Source: Cheilinus undulatus
Lineage: Eukaryota; Chordata; Actinopteri; Labriformes; Labridae
Direction of reading: 5' to 3'
DNA: 64,000 nucleotides
Assembly (NCBI RefSeq): GCF_018320785.1
Contig: NC_054882.1
Span: forward strand, 28,400,719-28,464,718
In this document: one piece after another, positions 21,035 through 34,700 of the stretch
How positions within the stretch are numbered: position 1 is the stretch's first letter
Layout: each line of letters begins with the position of its first letter
The notes under the pieces: model-generated
Databases searched by the model: none
The model's input: only the letters and a program-made list of their open reading frames with translations
Told to the model about the DNA's origin: nothing
Translations under genes and position numbers: made by a program

Positions 21035-22791
21035 TTTATTCACAGACTTAAAATTACAAATTTACAACACATTTCTCTTCATTGATCTTTACAGTAAACT
21101 GCTCATCAAGGTCCATCTTAGAAAAACATATTTACATGTTGTACACACAGCTGCATAAAAAAACCAAGGACAGATGTAATGTACTTCATTTCCACCGGTA
21201 AGTGCAACTTCATAGCCCTAGCAATATATTACGTGTTTTTCAATAACTTAACCATAAGTAAATGTGCACAAACCTTCTGAAGTCAGGACAAATGTATGCA
21301 GCATACTTGATATTAGTGCCTACTGTGTGCCTTGTGTTTGGACTGCTGGTAAATCACGTTTCAGCAGCTTATCAAGTAATCTTTTTTAGAAGAAACAGTT
21401 GATGTTTGAATGCTAAACCAACCACTGTTTATACATTATATTACATGTGTTTTCATAAGCAATATAATCCCTTAGAGAGTTTAAATAAATAGTTAAATAA
21501 AGCATTTTCTTCCCTTGGGAAGTGAGAATGTGCTTGATAAAGACTTCTTACTGAAGTTGACTATAAAAGCACATTCAAAAATGTCTTTTTAGCATCATAA
21601 ACTGTACTTGTACTGTACTGTGTGGCAATGACAATAAAGGCTATCTTATAAAGACTGAAATGTTAAAGCACAAAGGTGTGATGGGAAACCCTTCTCTGTG
21701 GCAAAAAGAAAGAAAAATATTCAGAAAATCTCAAAGCAGCTATTTACAGAGGATATGTGTCTAAGGCAGTGATTCAGCCCACATATAGTACAAAGTATCA
21801 CCTTCAAAAGATTCAAGTACACTTAAAGTTATTTCCATTCAGAAATGATTTCAGGAAACATCAACTTAAAAGTAGTATTTTAGCATGGCTCCCTGCAGCT
21901 TCAATCATAGTGCTGGTATGGCCTTAAAAAAGAGGAGCTGACACTTTACAGCATGTAAACATCAGAGGTAACAGCAACCTCCAGTCTGCACAAGTGACGG
22001 TCTGGTCGTGTCAACTGGCCTGTGAATACTTCTTAAATAAAACCACAAATCACAAGCTGTGTCCCAATTCACACCGTAATCACAAGCTGTGTCCCAATTT
22101 ACACCGTTAGTATTATGCAAATACTTGTGTCCCATAATTCAATGCACAAAAATGATGAAGGAGGCACTAACAACCAGTCAAGTCAACAGCATTGTAGACA
22201 GCTACATGAACATCTCCGTAAACAATACATCTTTGGAATCCTTCAGGATAAAAATAACTACAGCTCCCATGAGTCTTAGTGACACACTTACAGGAGCTGC
22301 AGGTGTTGCACAAAAACCTGTGCTATCTCACTCTGAATGATGGAGACTTACTGTTCACTTTAGTGTTAGTCCCTGTTAAGGTTGAAATAAGATGTGACAT
22401 GATTCAACTAAACACAGTGTGGAAACTTTTAAAGGAAGTGAAACAGATGCAGACCTTTAATTTAGGCCGCTAAATGCTCGACTGCATGACACACTGAGGA
22501 GATATACCAGTTGTGTGCTTTCAAAGTGTTGAAGATGCATTTTAACTGGGACACAACTATAGATAAAGGACAACAGATAATACTAAATCACACGTCATGA
22601 CACTGGCAGGCCACTAGAGGGCGATGTAAACCTGTGTGATCCACGGAAAGGAGCCAGTTAATGTTGTTGGTGTCCGAGCAGCTGTGCCGGTCTGTGGTCC
22701 CTCCTCTGTTTGTCCAGACACTCAGTGGTTTGTCCCTCAACAGTTTGTGCAAACACGTGAAACAGCTGGGCCGGCTGGCTAGTGCCCGCTG
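21035..22791 (-). other. mfsd2a: 3' UTR of mfsd2a
   Basis: Noncoding sequence after the TAG stop, running to a minus-strand AATAAA at 21035-21040; length about 1.75 kb. It contains a 34-base tandem duplication at about 22046-22110 (CACAAGCTGTGTCCCAATT) and an inverted match, AACTGGGACACAAC, near 22543. A small inverted-repeat element has therefore probably inserted in the UTR. The 3' limit is inferred. Confidence 0.5.
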
Positions 22792-25700
22792 CTAAACGTT
22801 GCTCCCAAGGGCGGAAGTCTCAGACTCCGAATCAGCTTCTGAATCCCTGTTGGAGGAAGGGAGAAGAGCCAAGAGTCAGACACGCCAACACTGGAGTAAA
22901 ACTGTTTTAAGGTTTCACTTGAATTGAGCTCAGGTACAAAGAGGGAGTGTGTAGTTCACTGTGGTCACACTGGAGTAACATGCAACAAAATGCTCTACAT
23001 CATAGGCTGTATAATAACATGGACAGAAAAACAGGTGCCTAGGAGTGAGGCCAAGATATTAAGAGCTCTCCCTGCTAACTGTGGTATAGATCATAATCCC
23101 TGCCTCCTCCATGGTAACACATTTGTCAAACCCAGACACATTTCATCATTCAAAAGCATGTCCAAGTGTTGTTTTTTTTCCTGAGTAGTTTCCTTTAATT
23201 AGTTGTTTGTTACAGAAAGAGAAACTAACATCCTGATTGGCAGCTCTGTGGATAAACGCAACTTAGTGCAGCCTTCTTAACCAGATTATCAGAGTAGAGA
23301 TTGAAGGGTTAGAGGGTAAAAATAACAAACTCAATTAATTTTACACAAACATCTATCTGCTATGAACTAAAGGCCTTTGTACACTAGATCAAGTTTATTT
23401 CATCAGACAACGCTGATGAAGACCAAGAGTCGAAACGCATATGTTGTGCCTTGCCTAAATAAAACTACCTAAAAGGTCATTTTCTGAGTGCTGACGCCTC
23501 CCTTTCTAGTAAGTCTTTTTTGTCATGCTTCTTGAGGAGTTTACTGTTTGGAGGGTGCTTCTTTTTTCGCTTTCCCAAGCTCATTTCATCCAAAATTGCT
23601 ACATGTTGAAGTGAAATATAGTTCTATGTTGTATTTACCGTGTTTGCACACTTCAGTCTTTCAATAGCTTTTTTAGAATAGGTTGTTTATTTGCATTTTT
23701 TTTTTTAATTCTTCTAAGTCGTTTAGATAGCTTTTTTTAAAGGTTAGGTAGGTATTCAGAGCTGCGGCTGCAGTTCCCTTCACACTCTCTTTCTCATATT
23801 GAGACTGCAAGGTTTGTGAGCACAACTTTTTTTTATTGGATTACAGAGCTGTAAAAAAGAAAATTAACTCTCTGTGTTTTGACCTTGAGGCCAAACAATA
23901 CTGGAAAAAACTGGCATTGTGATATGAAAAATTGCCTGATAAATTGTCTGATATCAGAATTGGTTGATGTCATTTAATGAGTAGTTAAACCCCAGAGTTT
24001 CAAGTGAAGTGCATCAACCCTGGAATTGAAAAAAAATCCTTTAGACTGTCATGTCATGAACATGAAAGTGTGTTATACAGACTTTATTTTTATGTCTGAA
24101 CTACCATTATATATTGGTACTGATACTGGTATCGGCACAAGAATCTCCTCCGTTGTGGACTGTACTGGTCTGAGGGATCTTCGACGTTTAATCCGTAAGT
24201 TAAATATGTGCTTCAGTTGGTAGAGGAGGTGTGAGTCCACCAGCTAGATCCCTTGTGTCTTGGCTCCAAACACCATCACCCTCGCATCAGTTAGTACCCA
24301 TTATGGGAGTTTTTTGGCTTCTGTTTTGTACAACAGAAGAAGGCCGAGACTTGTTGTCCATACTAATACTGTCAATTATCTGTATGCTATAATCATGGTA
24401 ACCAAGTAAGCCCAAACGCTCTATTTGCAGTGCTATTCTAAGCATTTCACTTACAGCATCTGCTGTAGTAGTTTCCGGTTGCCTTGCCTCCTATCCTCAT
24501 CGATTGGGTATGTCTTCAGTATCAACAGTCCCACAATAATAAGAACCACTGGCACTGGAGAAACCAGCACCTTCAGGGTTAAACTGACTGCCTCAGGTTG
24601 TGTGCAACCCCCGGTCACATAGCCGGCAAATCTGTGAAAAAATGCAGATAGAAAGAGGGAGAAAAGTTGAGCTGATGTAAGAACAGTTAGGGGAAGATTA
24701 TGCGATTGCAGACCACATGACCACTAGACTGATGAGTTGTAATGTGGAGATTATCTCAAATAGTATTAAGGATTAAAGCCACACAGACAGACTTGACCTG
24801 CTAACAGGATGAGGATAACATTTTAGGATCAGATGAAAACAACTTATGAAAGAATGGCTTCAAATATAAGTGAGACAAACTGATTTCTTAACTTACTTCA
24901 AGCTGAGTGTAGAGACCCCCAGAGAAACTCCGGAGGCAAACTTGATGAAGAACACGTAGAAAGAGTAGAAGAGAGCTTCATGACCTTGGACAGCTGGGTT
25001 ATTCACCTTGAAGTCATCTACTACATCAGGAAGCATTGACCTGAGAATGCAGAAACAAAATTTAGAAGAAATCGAAGGCTACAGGGGACCAAAATCCATA
25101 TCTGAAGACAGATGCAGGGATAAACTTACCAAGGCAGCAGGAAAGCTGCAGCAACACTCACACCTGCTGCTACTGAGACCAGGTAGGAGATGATCAGGTT
25201 GCTCTTGATGCTGACGATCAGGATCATGAAAGGTATAGCCCACTACAGAAAGAGAGAGAAAGATTTGAACGGATTTGTGACAAAAATCCTCTTTGAAAGT
25301 TGTGCCAGAAATATATAATTTTTTATTTCTTACCGAGATGCCGCAGTAACTTGCTGTCTTCTTTCCAAAACGTGTCAAAAACCACTGCCACCATGGGATG
25401 GTCAAAGTCCCAGATAGCTGAAATAAAAGTGACCAAATTACCGTAAATGCTACATCATTATTATTGTTTGATTATTCATCAGCTAGCCAACAGAAAATAA
25501 AAACAAAAGAGCTATCTGGAATTACTGAATCAGATAAGACCTTATATTTGCGCCTTTGTATGTGTAAAAAGGAGTTATTTGATGACCACTCAACAGTCAC
25601 AGATTTACTCTAATCAACTACTTAAATGATCTTATCTAGCTGATGTTAATCTGCCAACATCCTTGCATTTTTTAAACTTTTGATCATGTCCAGCCCAAAT

Positions 25701-28700
25701 TCCTGCACCCTTTGCACATCTTGCAACCATACTAACAATGCACACTGACAATGTGTTCAAAATTTCACAATTTTGATTGAAAATAACCGAGGTTCTGTTC
25801 CTAGCAGAGGGCTGGAATAAGACTGTAATTTGGGGGCACAGATGGCCTAGTGGTTTAAGGTGCCCCATGTACGCAGGCTGCCTGGGTTTGAAGCAGACCT
25901 ATTGCCCTTTCCTGCATGTCTCTCCCCACTCTCTAATCCCTGTTTCTGGTTCTCTCTGCTATCGTCCTCTATCATTAAAAGCACTAAAAGACCAGTAAAT
26001 AAATATTTGGGACTATAATTTGGCAACAAAATAAAATAAGCTTATGAATAAGTCAAGTTTATTTAGTAAAAAACAAAAAGGATAGATAAAACAGACTTCA
26101 GGCATTTCAACCTGCTGCTCTAGTAAGCTAGTAGCCTGCATTATGAATTGGTCTGGTTATAGCACCATTAATGCAGATTTGTTCATCAAGTTTGTATCTG
26201 AATCAGGGTAATCTGATCTAATGATGTTCAGAAAAACCCACACAGAAAAAAAGATGGATAAACTGATCCTAGATAGCAAAGAAAACCCATTGGATTCAGA
26301 TTAGAGTTTAAAAAAGCACTGGTGTGTTCAATTAATTTATCATTTCATAGATGAAACATAATAAATTGAAATCAATAACATTTTATTGGTCTTTTTCGTT
26401 GTTCTGGAACCAGAAAGAATAAAAGGGACTTCAGCAGGAAGAGGTCAAGGGACATGGACACAAAATACTCCGTGTGGTCTTAACTCTACAGGGGGGGGGG
26501 CAGACAACCTTCAACCCCAAGGTCAAACTAGGTCAACTGTTCTCAAATGACCTCATAGGAGCAAGAGTAAACTTTGCAACAAAACATGGGAAAACACAGA
26601 AGCATTCTGTCTTGCTCCTACAGTGTACTACAGTGTGCACAAAATTGTTTCCACTCCTAATAAGAGGGAGGCACCGGACCAGAGAGCACAGAGAGGAGGA
26701 TGGAGCAGAGGGGGCATAACCATGGTGGTGGTTCCCATGTTGGCAGTGAAAGATTGCCTGGGCAACAAAAGCTCCACTGTGTGCCTGTCTCTCCCTCGAT
26801 CCCCTGCTAACCCTGGGTGAATGTGTGACATGGAGGCAGGTTCCCAGAAGCCCAAACAACATCTCCCCTCACCCTGAAAATCTGCCCTTTCAGCCCTGCT
26901 ACCATGTGTCCCTTCACGTGAGGAGAGTCCTCAGAGCAAGGGCAGAAAACTCTGCAAACACAGAGTTTTCTCTATGACACACGGATGGTCAAAAGAGCCT
27001 CTGCAGATCCTCCAGATCTCAGACTGATTAGAGCTTTTACAAGGGTCCTACAGAAGGAAATAAAAACACTCACCATGATAACCAGGAGAATATTCTGGTA
27101 GTCTTCCCGATGGCCAAGAGCGTAAGTGATGAAAAGGGCAAAGTTTCCCTCCAGGAGCTGTGGAAAACAAATATCCAAGAGTCATTTTCATGCAGACTAA
27201 AGCCAGGATAAATGACAACTTAGATGTTTTGAGAAATAGACTGGTAGTTGGTACTATTTGTAAGTACTGCCCAGGTACATTAACGACTAGCCAAGCCTAT
27301 TTGGCCACCTATGACAGAATCTACATTCTTGTTTTGTATACTGTTCAAAAGTAGGTGAGAGAAGAACCTAAACCCATACAATTTGGACTTAATACACACT
27401 TAATTCATTGATTTTCTTACAGAGGTCACCTCAGTCTATGAGAGCTATTTCATCTTTTTTTGACTAAAGTAGCTTTGTCAATCCAATGCATAATCAGATC
27501 TGTAACTTAAATGAGACTGATGATGAAACACGGTTTTACCATGAAGGCTAAAGACGTGAAGAGGAAGCCGATGACCAGTCTGATGTACGGACCATGGCTC
27601 ATCACCAGCCAAAGGCCCTGACTGAAGCTGAGGGGCTCTGTTTGTCTCCTGCTCTCTATACACCAACACAGAGAAGATGAGAACAGATGTGAGACCGCTG
27701 AAAATCTCAGCTGCAGGAATTTCATGCACAATACAGTGTTGTTATGATTAGAAACAATGTTTATTGTGGCTGAATCTTCCAAAATTATTTGTATCTCTGA
27801 GAGACATTTAGAATCTGTAGCCTCCATATTACAGAGACTTCATTTTTGAAAGGGCAAAATATTTCTCTGACTACTGATACAGATGTTACTCATGAAACAC
27901 AGTCAGTTTTACAAGACACCATTAAGTTGCAAATCTTTGCTGTGCAATGCTTCTAAAATGTTGCCTTATAAAATATTATGAATAAAAAAAGGAAAAAAAA
28001 ACCACATACATTTCCCTTTGCATTTAATTCCTGTGACACAATCCTTTGTTTATTTTGTGAAAGGTATCAACAGTGCCAAATGTTTGGTTTGTTTAAAAGT
28101 GAAAAAGATGATCTGAGTAAATCATCAGTTGTAAGTCTGTCTGTCTTTGTCTGTTTAATGCAGGTTAGGTTTTTGTTCTCATTTAAAACTTCAGTCTTCA
28201 GTTGGGTTGTCATATGGTTACAAATTTTAACTGCCAGTAAGTTCAGAATTCCTGTGATTAATCTCCCTTTTTTTTGGTCACATTTTACATTTGAAACTTT
28301 TTACGATTTGTTAAATTTATTGTGGATTTTGTGCTGCCTCTAACTAAGGGTAAGGGTTGGATAAGGACCTGCTTTTATTTTAAAAGAAAATAAGGAATTT
28401 AGATTTAGGATTGAGGATTATAACATGAACTCAACCACAGAAAAAGGAACTTGTTATGTATTGAAAAGGAAGTATGAGCAGTAAAAAGGTAAATGTTTGA
28501 TAACACAAGGTGCAGATGACTTTTGACTTGTCAACTGAGCGACTGAGATTTTTAAACTGAAATAAGACATTAAGGAGCAGTGGTGGATTTATTCTACAGG
28601 CTCCATCTCTGGCATTTTCAGGCTTCAGGATTATCCTAATCCAAGTGGGGATTAACGGTGATTTATATGAAAAATTGTAAGAAAAACTTTGAAACTGTTT

Positions 28701-31700
28701 AGAAAACAAAAACATTGAAATCCAAAGCATTTATCCATACCATGCACTGATCTGTTTAACTGCTCCAGTGACAATGTAGACACATTAATATGAATAATAA
28801 GGTTTCAAGATGATTCCTGAGTTCTTCCAGACCCTGTGGAGCAGAACGGACCTGAGATCTGACTCAGGATTAGTTGTTTATGTTCGGCTCAGGTTCTATT
28901 ACAATGTCCTTGGTCTGTTTTTCATATTATGATTAGAAATGTAAGTGAATGCTTATAAGTAGTTAAATCTTGATGTGTTTTATTGTGCAACTTTCTGTCC
29001 TTTCACATTAAATCCCTGTCAAAGTTACTTTAATCACTTGTGATTCAGATTAGTTTAACTTGAAATGTTCCTATCTGGATCGATTAAGTTATTGTTGCTC
29101 TAAATGCCAGTGTGAAGTAAAATGGATAAGCTAATCTTGGATATCAAAGATGTGATTCCTGAATCTAGAACAACCTTTTTTGAACAGTGAGACGTGATTG
29201 CTTTGATTCATTTCAAGAGATCTATTATAAGAAAAATTTAATTTGCTGCACAAGATTTGAAAACAAATTTTTGTCCTCCTAAGGCTTCGAGTCACCGATG
29301 GATTTTTTTTAGGCTGACCATAAACATCCCATTCTTGACCTAGGTCTTACTGCAGTCCTAGTTGTGTGTCTGAGCTTCACAGCTCTGCCATTATAAAATA
29401 ACCACCAATAAGCACTAGATCTTTTATCATTTAATGGATTCGTACCTTTTTGCTCCTTCACGCCAAAAAACAAAACCACAGCACAGACGACATAGATGAT
29501 GCAGATGACACCTGAAGCTATCAGGTAAGCTTGTTTCTGGGGACAGAAAAGACAGAATTAGCTTTGCACAATGATGTAAATGCTACTTCCTTTTAATGTA
29601 CAAATGCAAATATCAATAATATTTCACGATGCAAAAGGAATTTGCAGACTTACTGTCTCATCAAGTGTTGCTTTTGATGAGTTAATATCTGTTAAGTTAC
29701 TGCTGCCAGCAGTATCAGAGTCATTGGAGCAACTTGAGGAGCCACCGACTATCTGACCCTGGATAGCGGTGCCCATAACAGTGCCCAACACTTCCACCAT
29801 CATACCTGACAGAAACACAGAAATGGAGTGTTAGTGCACAAACCACAACATGTGTGTAAAAATCATTTGAGCTAAATGAAAGCGGACGTACGATAAGCAG
29901 TGGCAGAGTCCCGTTCTTTCTGGTCGTTGCTGATGAACATGGTGAGGGCTGAGTATGGCACATGGAAGCACTGCAAACATATGTAAATACGCAGTTGGCT
30001 GGTGTTCAAATTGAGGCAAGGGGAATAAAGCACAGAGGAAGTGTGAGTGCATGATACCAACCGTCTGCATTGACTGGAAGAGGCAGTAAAAGACCAGGTA
30101 CCAGATGACCTTTCCTTGTTCAAAAGGAGGCACATACCAGATCAGGAAGTAAGTCATCACCGCAAACGGGGTAGAGAAAAGGATCCTGGGAAGACAGAAA
30201 GGGGTGAAGGATTGTTAGAAGGAAGAATAATGAAGAAATGGTCATGTTTTCAAAATCAACTGTCTTTTAATTTGAGTCATTTAGTGCTTCTTGGCTAGTA
30301 CTCCCAGGCCTGCTGGGCCCCACTGCTAATGCCATGTTTATTGAGTTACAACAACTGTTACTGTAGTTTTCCCTCTTTTCTTCACTTTCCCTGCCCCTTT
30401 GTGTATAATCCCTCTAATCCTGCCTTGTTAGAGCACTGTGTGGAGAAAGGGCTCAGTCTGGGCTGAGGATGAAGATGAGGGTGGGCTGACCCAATGGTGT
30501 GGCCTCACTGGCCCAGCTTGTTCTCACCCCACTCAGTCTGAGCGGCCTCCCCCTAAGCTCCGATTGCCCTCAAACTGACCTCAGACACAGGGGCTGGTGC
30601 ACTCCAGGGACTTATTTTGAAAACAAACCAAAAAAAGTCACTATGAAGCTTCGGATGAGTACGCACTCCTGTTTTATATTTACACAGGCTTCTAACTGCC
30701 GCAAACAAAACTTTGGCACTGCTGCAAGGCGGAGACAAATTACAGGACGCATATCTCCTGTTCACGTTGAAGCATCCCAACAGCTGAAGTTGAGCAGCAA
30801 CCAGTAAAATAATAATTTGGAAATAACTTCTTCAGCGACAACTCCAAGTATTGTCTAGCTGTAGTTTCTCAGTTATGCCCTACTGCTGCTTTGAGATATA
30901 ATACTGGTAATAATCAAGACATCAATACCTGCTTTGACACATCAACAACAACAGAAATAGTCCTTTCTTATTTTCAAAAAACTGAACAAGTAGGTTTTGA
31001 ACACTGCTAAACTACCGGTGACGGTGCATAAATCGATACTAAGCGACAAAAAAAATGGTTTAAATTGGCAGAGTGAAAAAAGACAGTCTCTATATGATAA
31101 ATGATTAAAAAAATATCTAAGATGCCAACAGAACATAGGATAAGTAAAGGAAACAGGTTAATATCTGTTATGTAAGAGGCTCAAGCAAAATAAATACTAG
31201 AGTTGGGTCAGAGACAAACACATTTGTGTATGTCAGTGTGAATGTGACCTTAGTAAGAAAACACAGGCAGTGCACAGACAGTACTCTGGACAGCAAAATG
31301 ACACAAGAAATTTATGCTCTGCTGTAATAAAGCTAGTACACATAAACTGCAAAAGTTCCATAACATATTTTTGTGCCTTTCATTTGGATTGGCAGGGGTT
31401 GGATTAGGTGGAGGGGTACCAAAACGAAGCATCGAAATCTGTCTTGTGTTCCGGTCCAGTAGGTATCAGATGTGTTGGTACTGGTTAATACCAGATTTCA
31501 ATACTCATCCTTGAGGCCCTTGCAGACTGAGTCAGTTTTTTTGTCAGAATTTTGCGCACGCTGAAAAAAAAAAAAAAAAATCTGGGGAGCATAATATTAT
31601 TGGCCTGATATAGGTATCAGCAAATATTTCTTATAAGATCATTTCTTCCGATATTTACATTCGATATTTCGGCCATGAATAGGAGCGTATATCAACTGTA

Positions 31701-34700
31701 AAATTGGGCCATATATACTGATAGTAAATTAGTGGAGTTTTAGGCTGGACCAACAAACCTATGTAAATTGAGATCTTTTTCTTTATTCATCCTCATTCTT
31801 TAAACTTTAAAGTGTGTTAAAAAAAGACTTCGTTTCTTTGTTCATCCTCAAACCTTAAATTGTTTTCAAAGGGCTGATTTTTAGTTGAATAACACATATT
31901 GAAATATCCGTATCAATATCAGTATCAGCTAAAATGAATCTGTAAATATCGGCATATTGGATATTGGCAAAAATTCAATATCGTGCATCAGTTGTAAGTT
32001 GTTGTAATCATGTTTGCACACTGACGACCATCATTATTTTTTCTGGAAAAGGTTCAATTATATGCAAATTCTCACACCAGCCTAACACTTTTAATGGGTG
32101 ATTGATGATTCAAAACAGTGCCTGCTGCTTCCTTCTTGCTCACCCCCACCCCACCCCTCCATGCTATGATTTTTTGCAGTGAATAAAAATAAAACACAAT
32201 AGTGTGCAAAAACCGTTAGTCCTGCTGCTAAAAACAGTGGAGATTCAGAGAAAGAGGAAGTTATGTCCTGATTATTTCACAACAGTTACGCTCTAAAAAA
32301 ACCGGATACACGGCTGCATGCCTCCACCTCGCCTTCTGTCATCCTTGCAAACTGTTTAATTCACCAATAGTCAAATGCATTTATTAAGTGTCTGCAGCAT
32401 CTCATAGAAATGCACAGAAACTTTAGCATCTGTCTGTTAGCAGACACTCAAAGAGCAAAGGAGAGACACAGCGATGTCTCCTGGTCCCTGACCAGGAACA
32501 ACCTAAAACAGAAAACATTTTAAATTACAGAGCAGAATTACTGCAGACACATCTTCTGGTTTATTAATGATACTTCATAGGAAATATGCAACTTTAGGTA
32601 GGCCCTAAACATTATTTTTGAGAAAATCTTACTTAATTTGCGTTTTATTACAATAAAAAGTCTTCCAAATTTTGGTATCTTTACTCTTGACTGAACCTTT
32701 CTTAAGTACAGGTTGAAAAAATAAATTAATTACGCAGTTTTTGGTGACAAGGAGATCATTTTTGTTGAAGTGTAGCTTTAATGACTGAATCGGTTTAAAC
32801 ATCATAAACGCCTACCCTGCTCAAATAAGCAACCATTTAAAAATCAGAACTTTTGCCTGCAGTTTATGATTTTTTTTCCCAGCTGTGCTGCAAGACAGAG
32901 ACCCTCCCTAGAGCCATATCATTGAAAGCAGTGAAATGTTCCTTTATTGCATGTGACACATGTGTGCTCACATGTGGTCATGTGAGACCCCCTCACTCCC
33001 CTTCTTGTGTGATACATGTGGGAAATAAGAAAGACAGCCACTCCTGATTAAATCTAACATCTGACTGAACTGGGTTAATTAGAGTTAATTTATGTGGAAA
33101 TAGAGCTGAGGCTGCGACTGTTTTGAACACCATTACAGCAGATTTAACGCGCTGTACAGATTCCTCATACCATATTTGTTGTTAAGACACAGGAAATGAC
33201 CCCAAGGTACACTATGAACTCCATTTACACATTAACAGAATGAAATAAATATTCTCATAAAGGCTCAGTGTTACATGGCATGTTCCACCAACACGGCGAA
33301 CAGTGAAGACATAAAGACGTCTGTGTGTTCATTTCTAACAGCTGGTTGTTTCATTGCAATTTGATAAGCTGAGCGAGGGGGAAGAGGATCATGTACATGT
33401 TGCTGTTTTTAACAATGACCTCCATTATTTCAATGGAGCATGCCTCTTAACACAAGGTAACCTCCCTCTGCTTCAGCCAAACCCCCTCACACAGTCCAGG
33501 AACTCAAACACATACACAGAAATGGCCACACCTCCATCAGTTTGAAGCTCATGGTGTGTTGTGGGTTGGACCAATCACAGTAGAAGCCGGTAGATTCACC
33601 CCTCCCCCCCTTCTGCTCATGCACACAGCCGGCATTTCTGACTCAGACACCCACGATGCTCAAGATATCATCGTGACTTCATGTGGGAAATAAGCTGGTT
33701 AAATATTTAGATCTGTTCCCTGAGCAAATTATATCATAGCCCCTGACACCGATAAGCGCCTATGTGGCAGATATTTCTGATGGCCACATCCCACCCCCCC
33801 CTTTACACACTTGACTCTGGTAGCGGAGCATGAAGGTCATCTTTCTTTACAAACTGACTCTCCATGAGCTCAACTGTCAGCGCCTTACTAGCTTGGGGTA
33901 TAAATTTAGTTGCAGATGTCCCATTAAGCTCTAAAGCAGATCATATCACTTTTACAGCCTGTTCCTGTTTATTGTTCAGTAATTCTTTTAATAAGATAAA
34001 AAACCTGCTGTTTTCTTTTAAAATGAACAAGTATTTTTAGCACGGGGAAAGGCAAAACCTTGAGAGGCCACCAGCTGGAAGCTATTATATAACAAGACTT
34101 GCATGTACAGCAATAAAACACATTTCACACATGCTTTGGATCAAGACAGAGCTTTGCCACACTATACCAAGTTATATATCTTTAGTGTTATTGGTTATTT
34201 TGCTCTTTTAGAATAACAGAAATAATTTAGCAAAAAGCTTCATGAAGATCTAATTTATTTTCACCTTAAAGAGGCCCAAATACTAACAGTTTCTTCCTTT
34301 GTTTTTGCTAGAATAACCGAAAGTAGATATATCCATATTTTTGTTCTATTGCAATTGTATAATTTTCCATTGCAGATATGGAGTAAGGTAAGTATAAAAA
34401 GATACTTTAACACACAGAGACTCTGTTAATAAAATCATGAATGCACGATATTGGATTTTTGTCAAAATCTGATATTTTCAAATTTATATAAATGGGTTTT
34501 GATATCGATGTGATATAAACGTAGTTCTCATCTGAGTGCAGTAAATGTGTCTTAAGTGATTGTAGTTTAAAGAAACCTGTTTCTTGATGGTCCAGTCACT
34601 GGTTAATCAGTATTCCTGGCTACCATTACACTATGAAGACAAAAGAACACCCTAAAAGAAAAGGTTATTGAAAGTATAAGTCAGGGAATGGGTACAAAAA

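Noticed and set aside
26533-26862. Overlapping 109- and 75-codon minus-strand frames in an mfsd2a intron
   Set aside because: No splice signals in agreement, no family likeness, and they fall in an intron.
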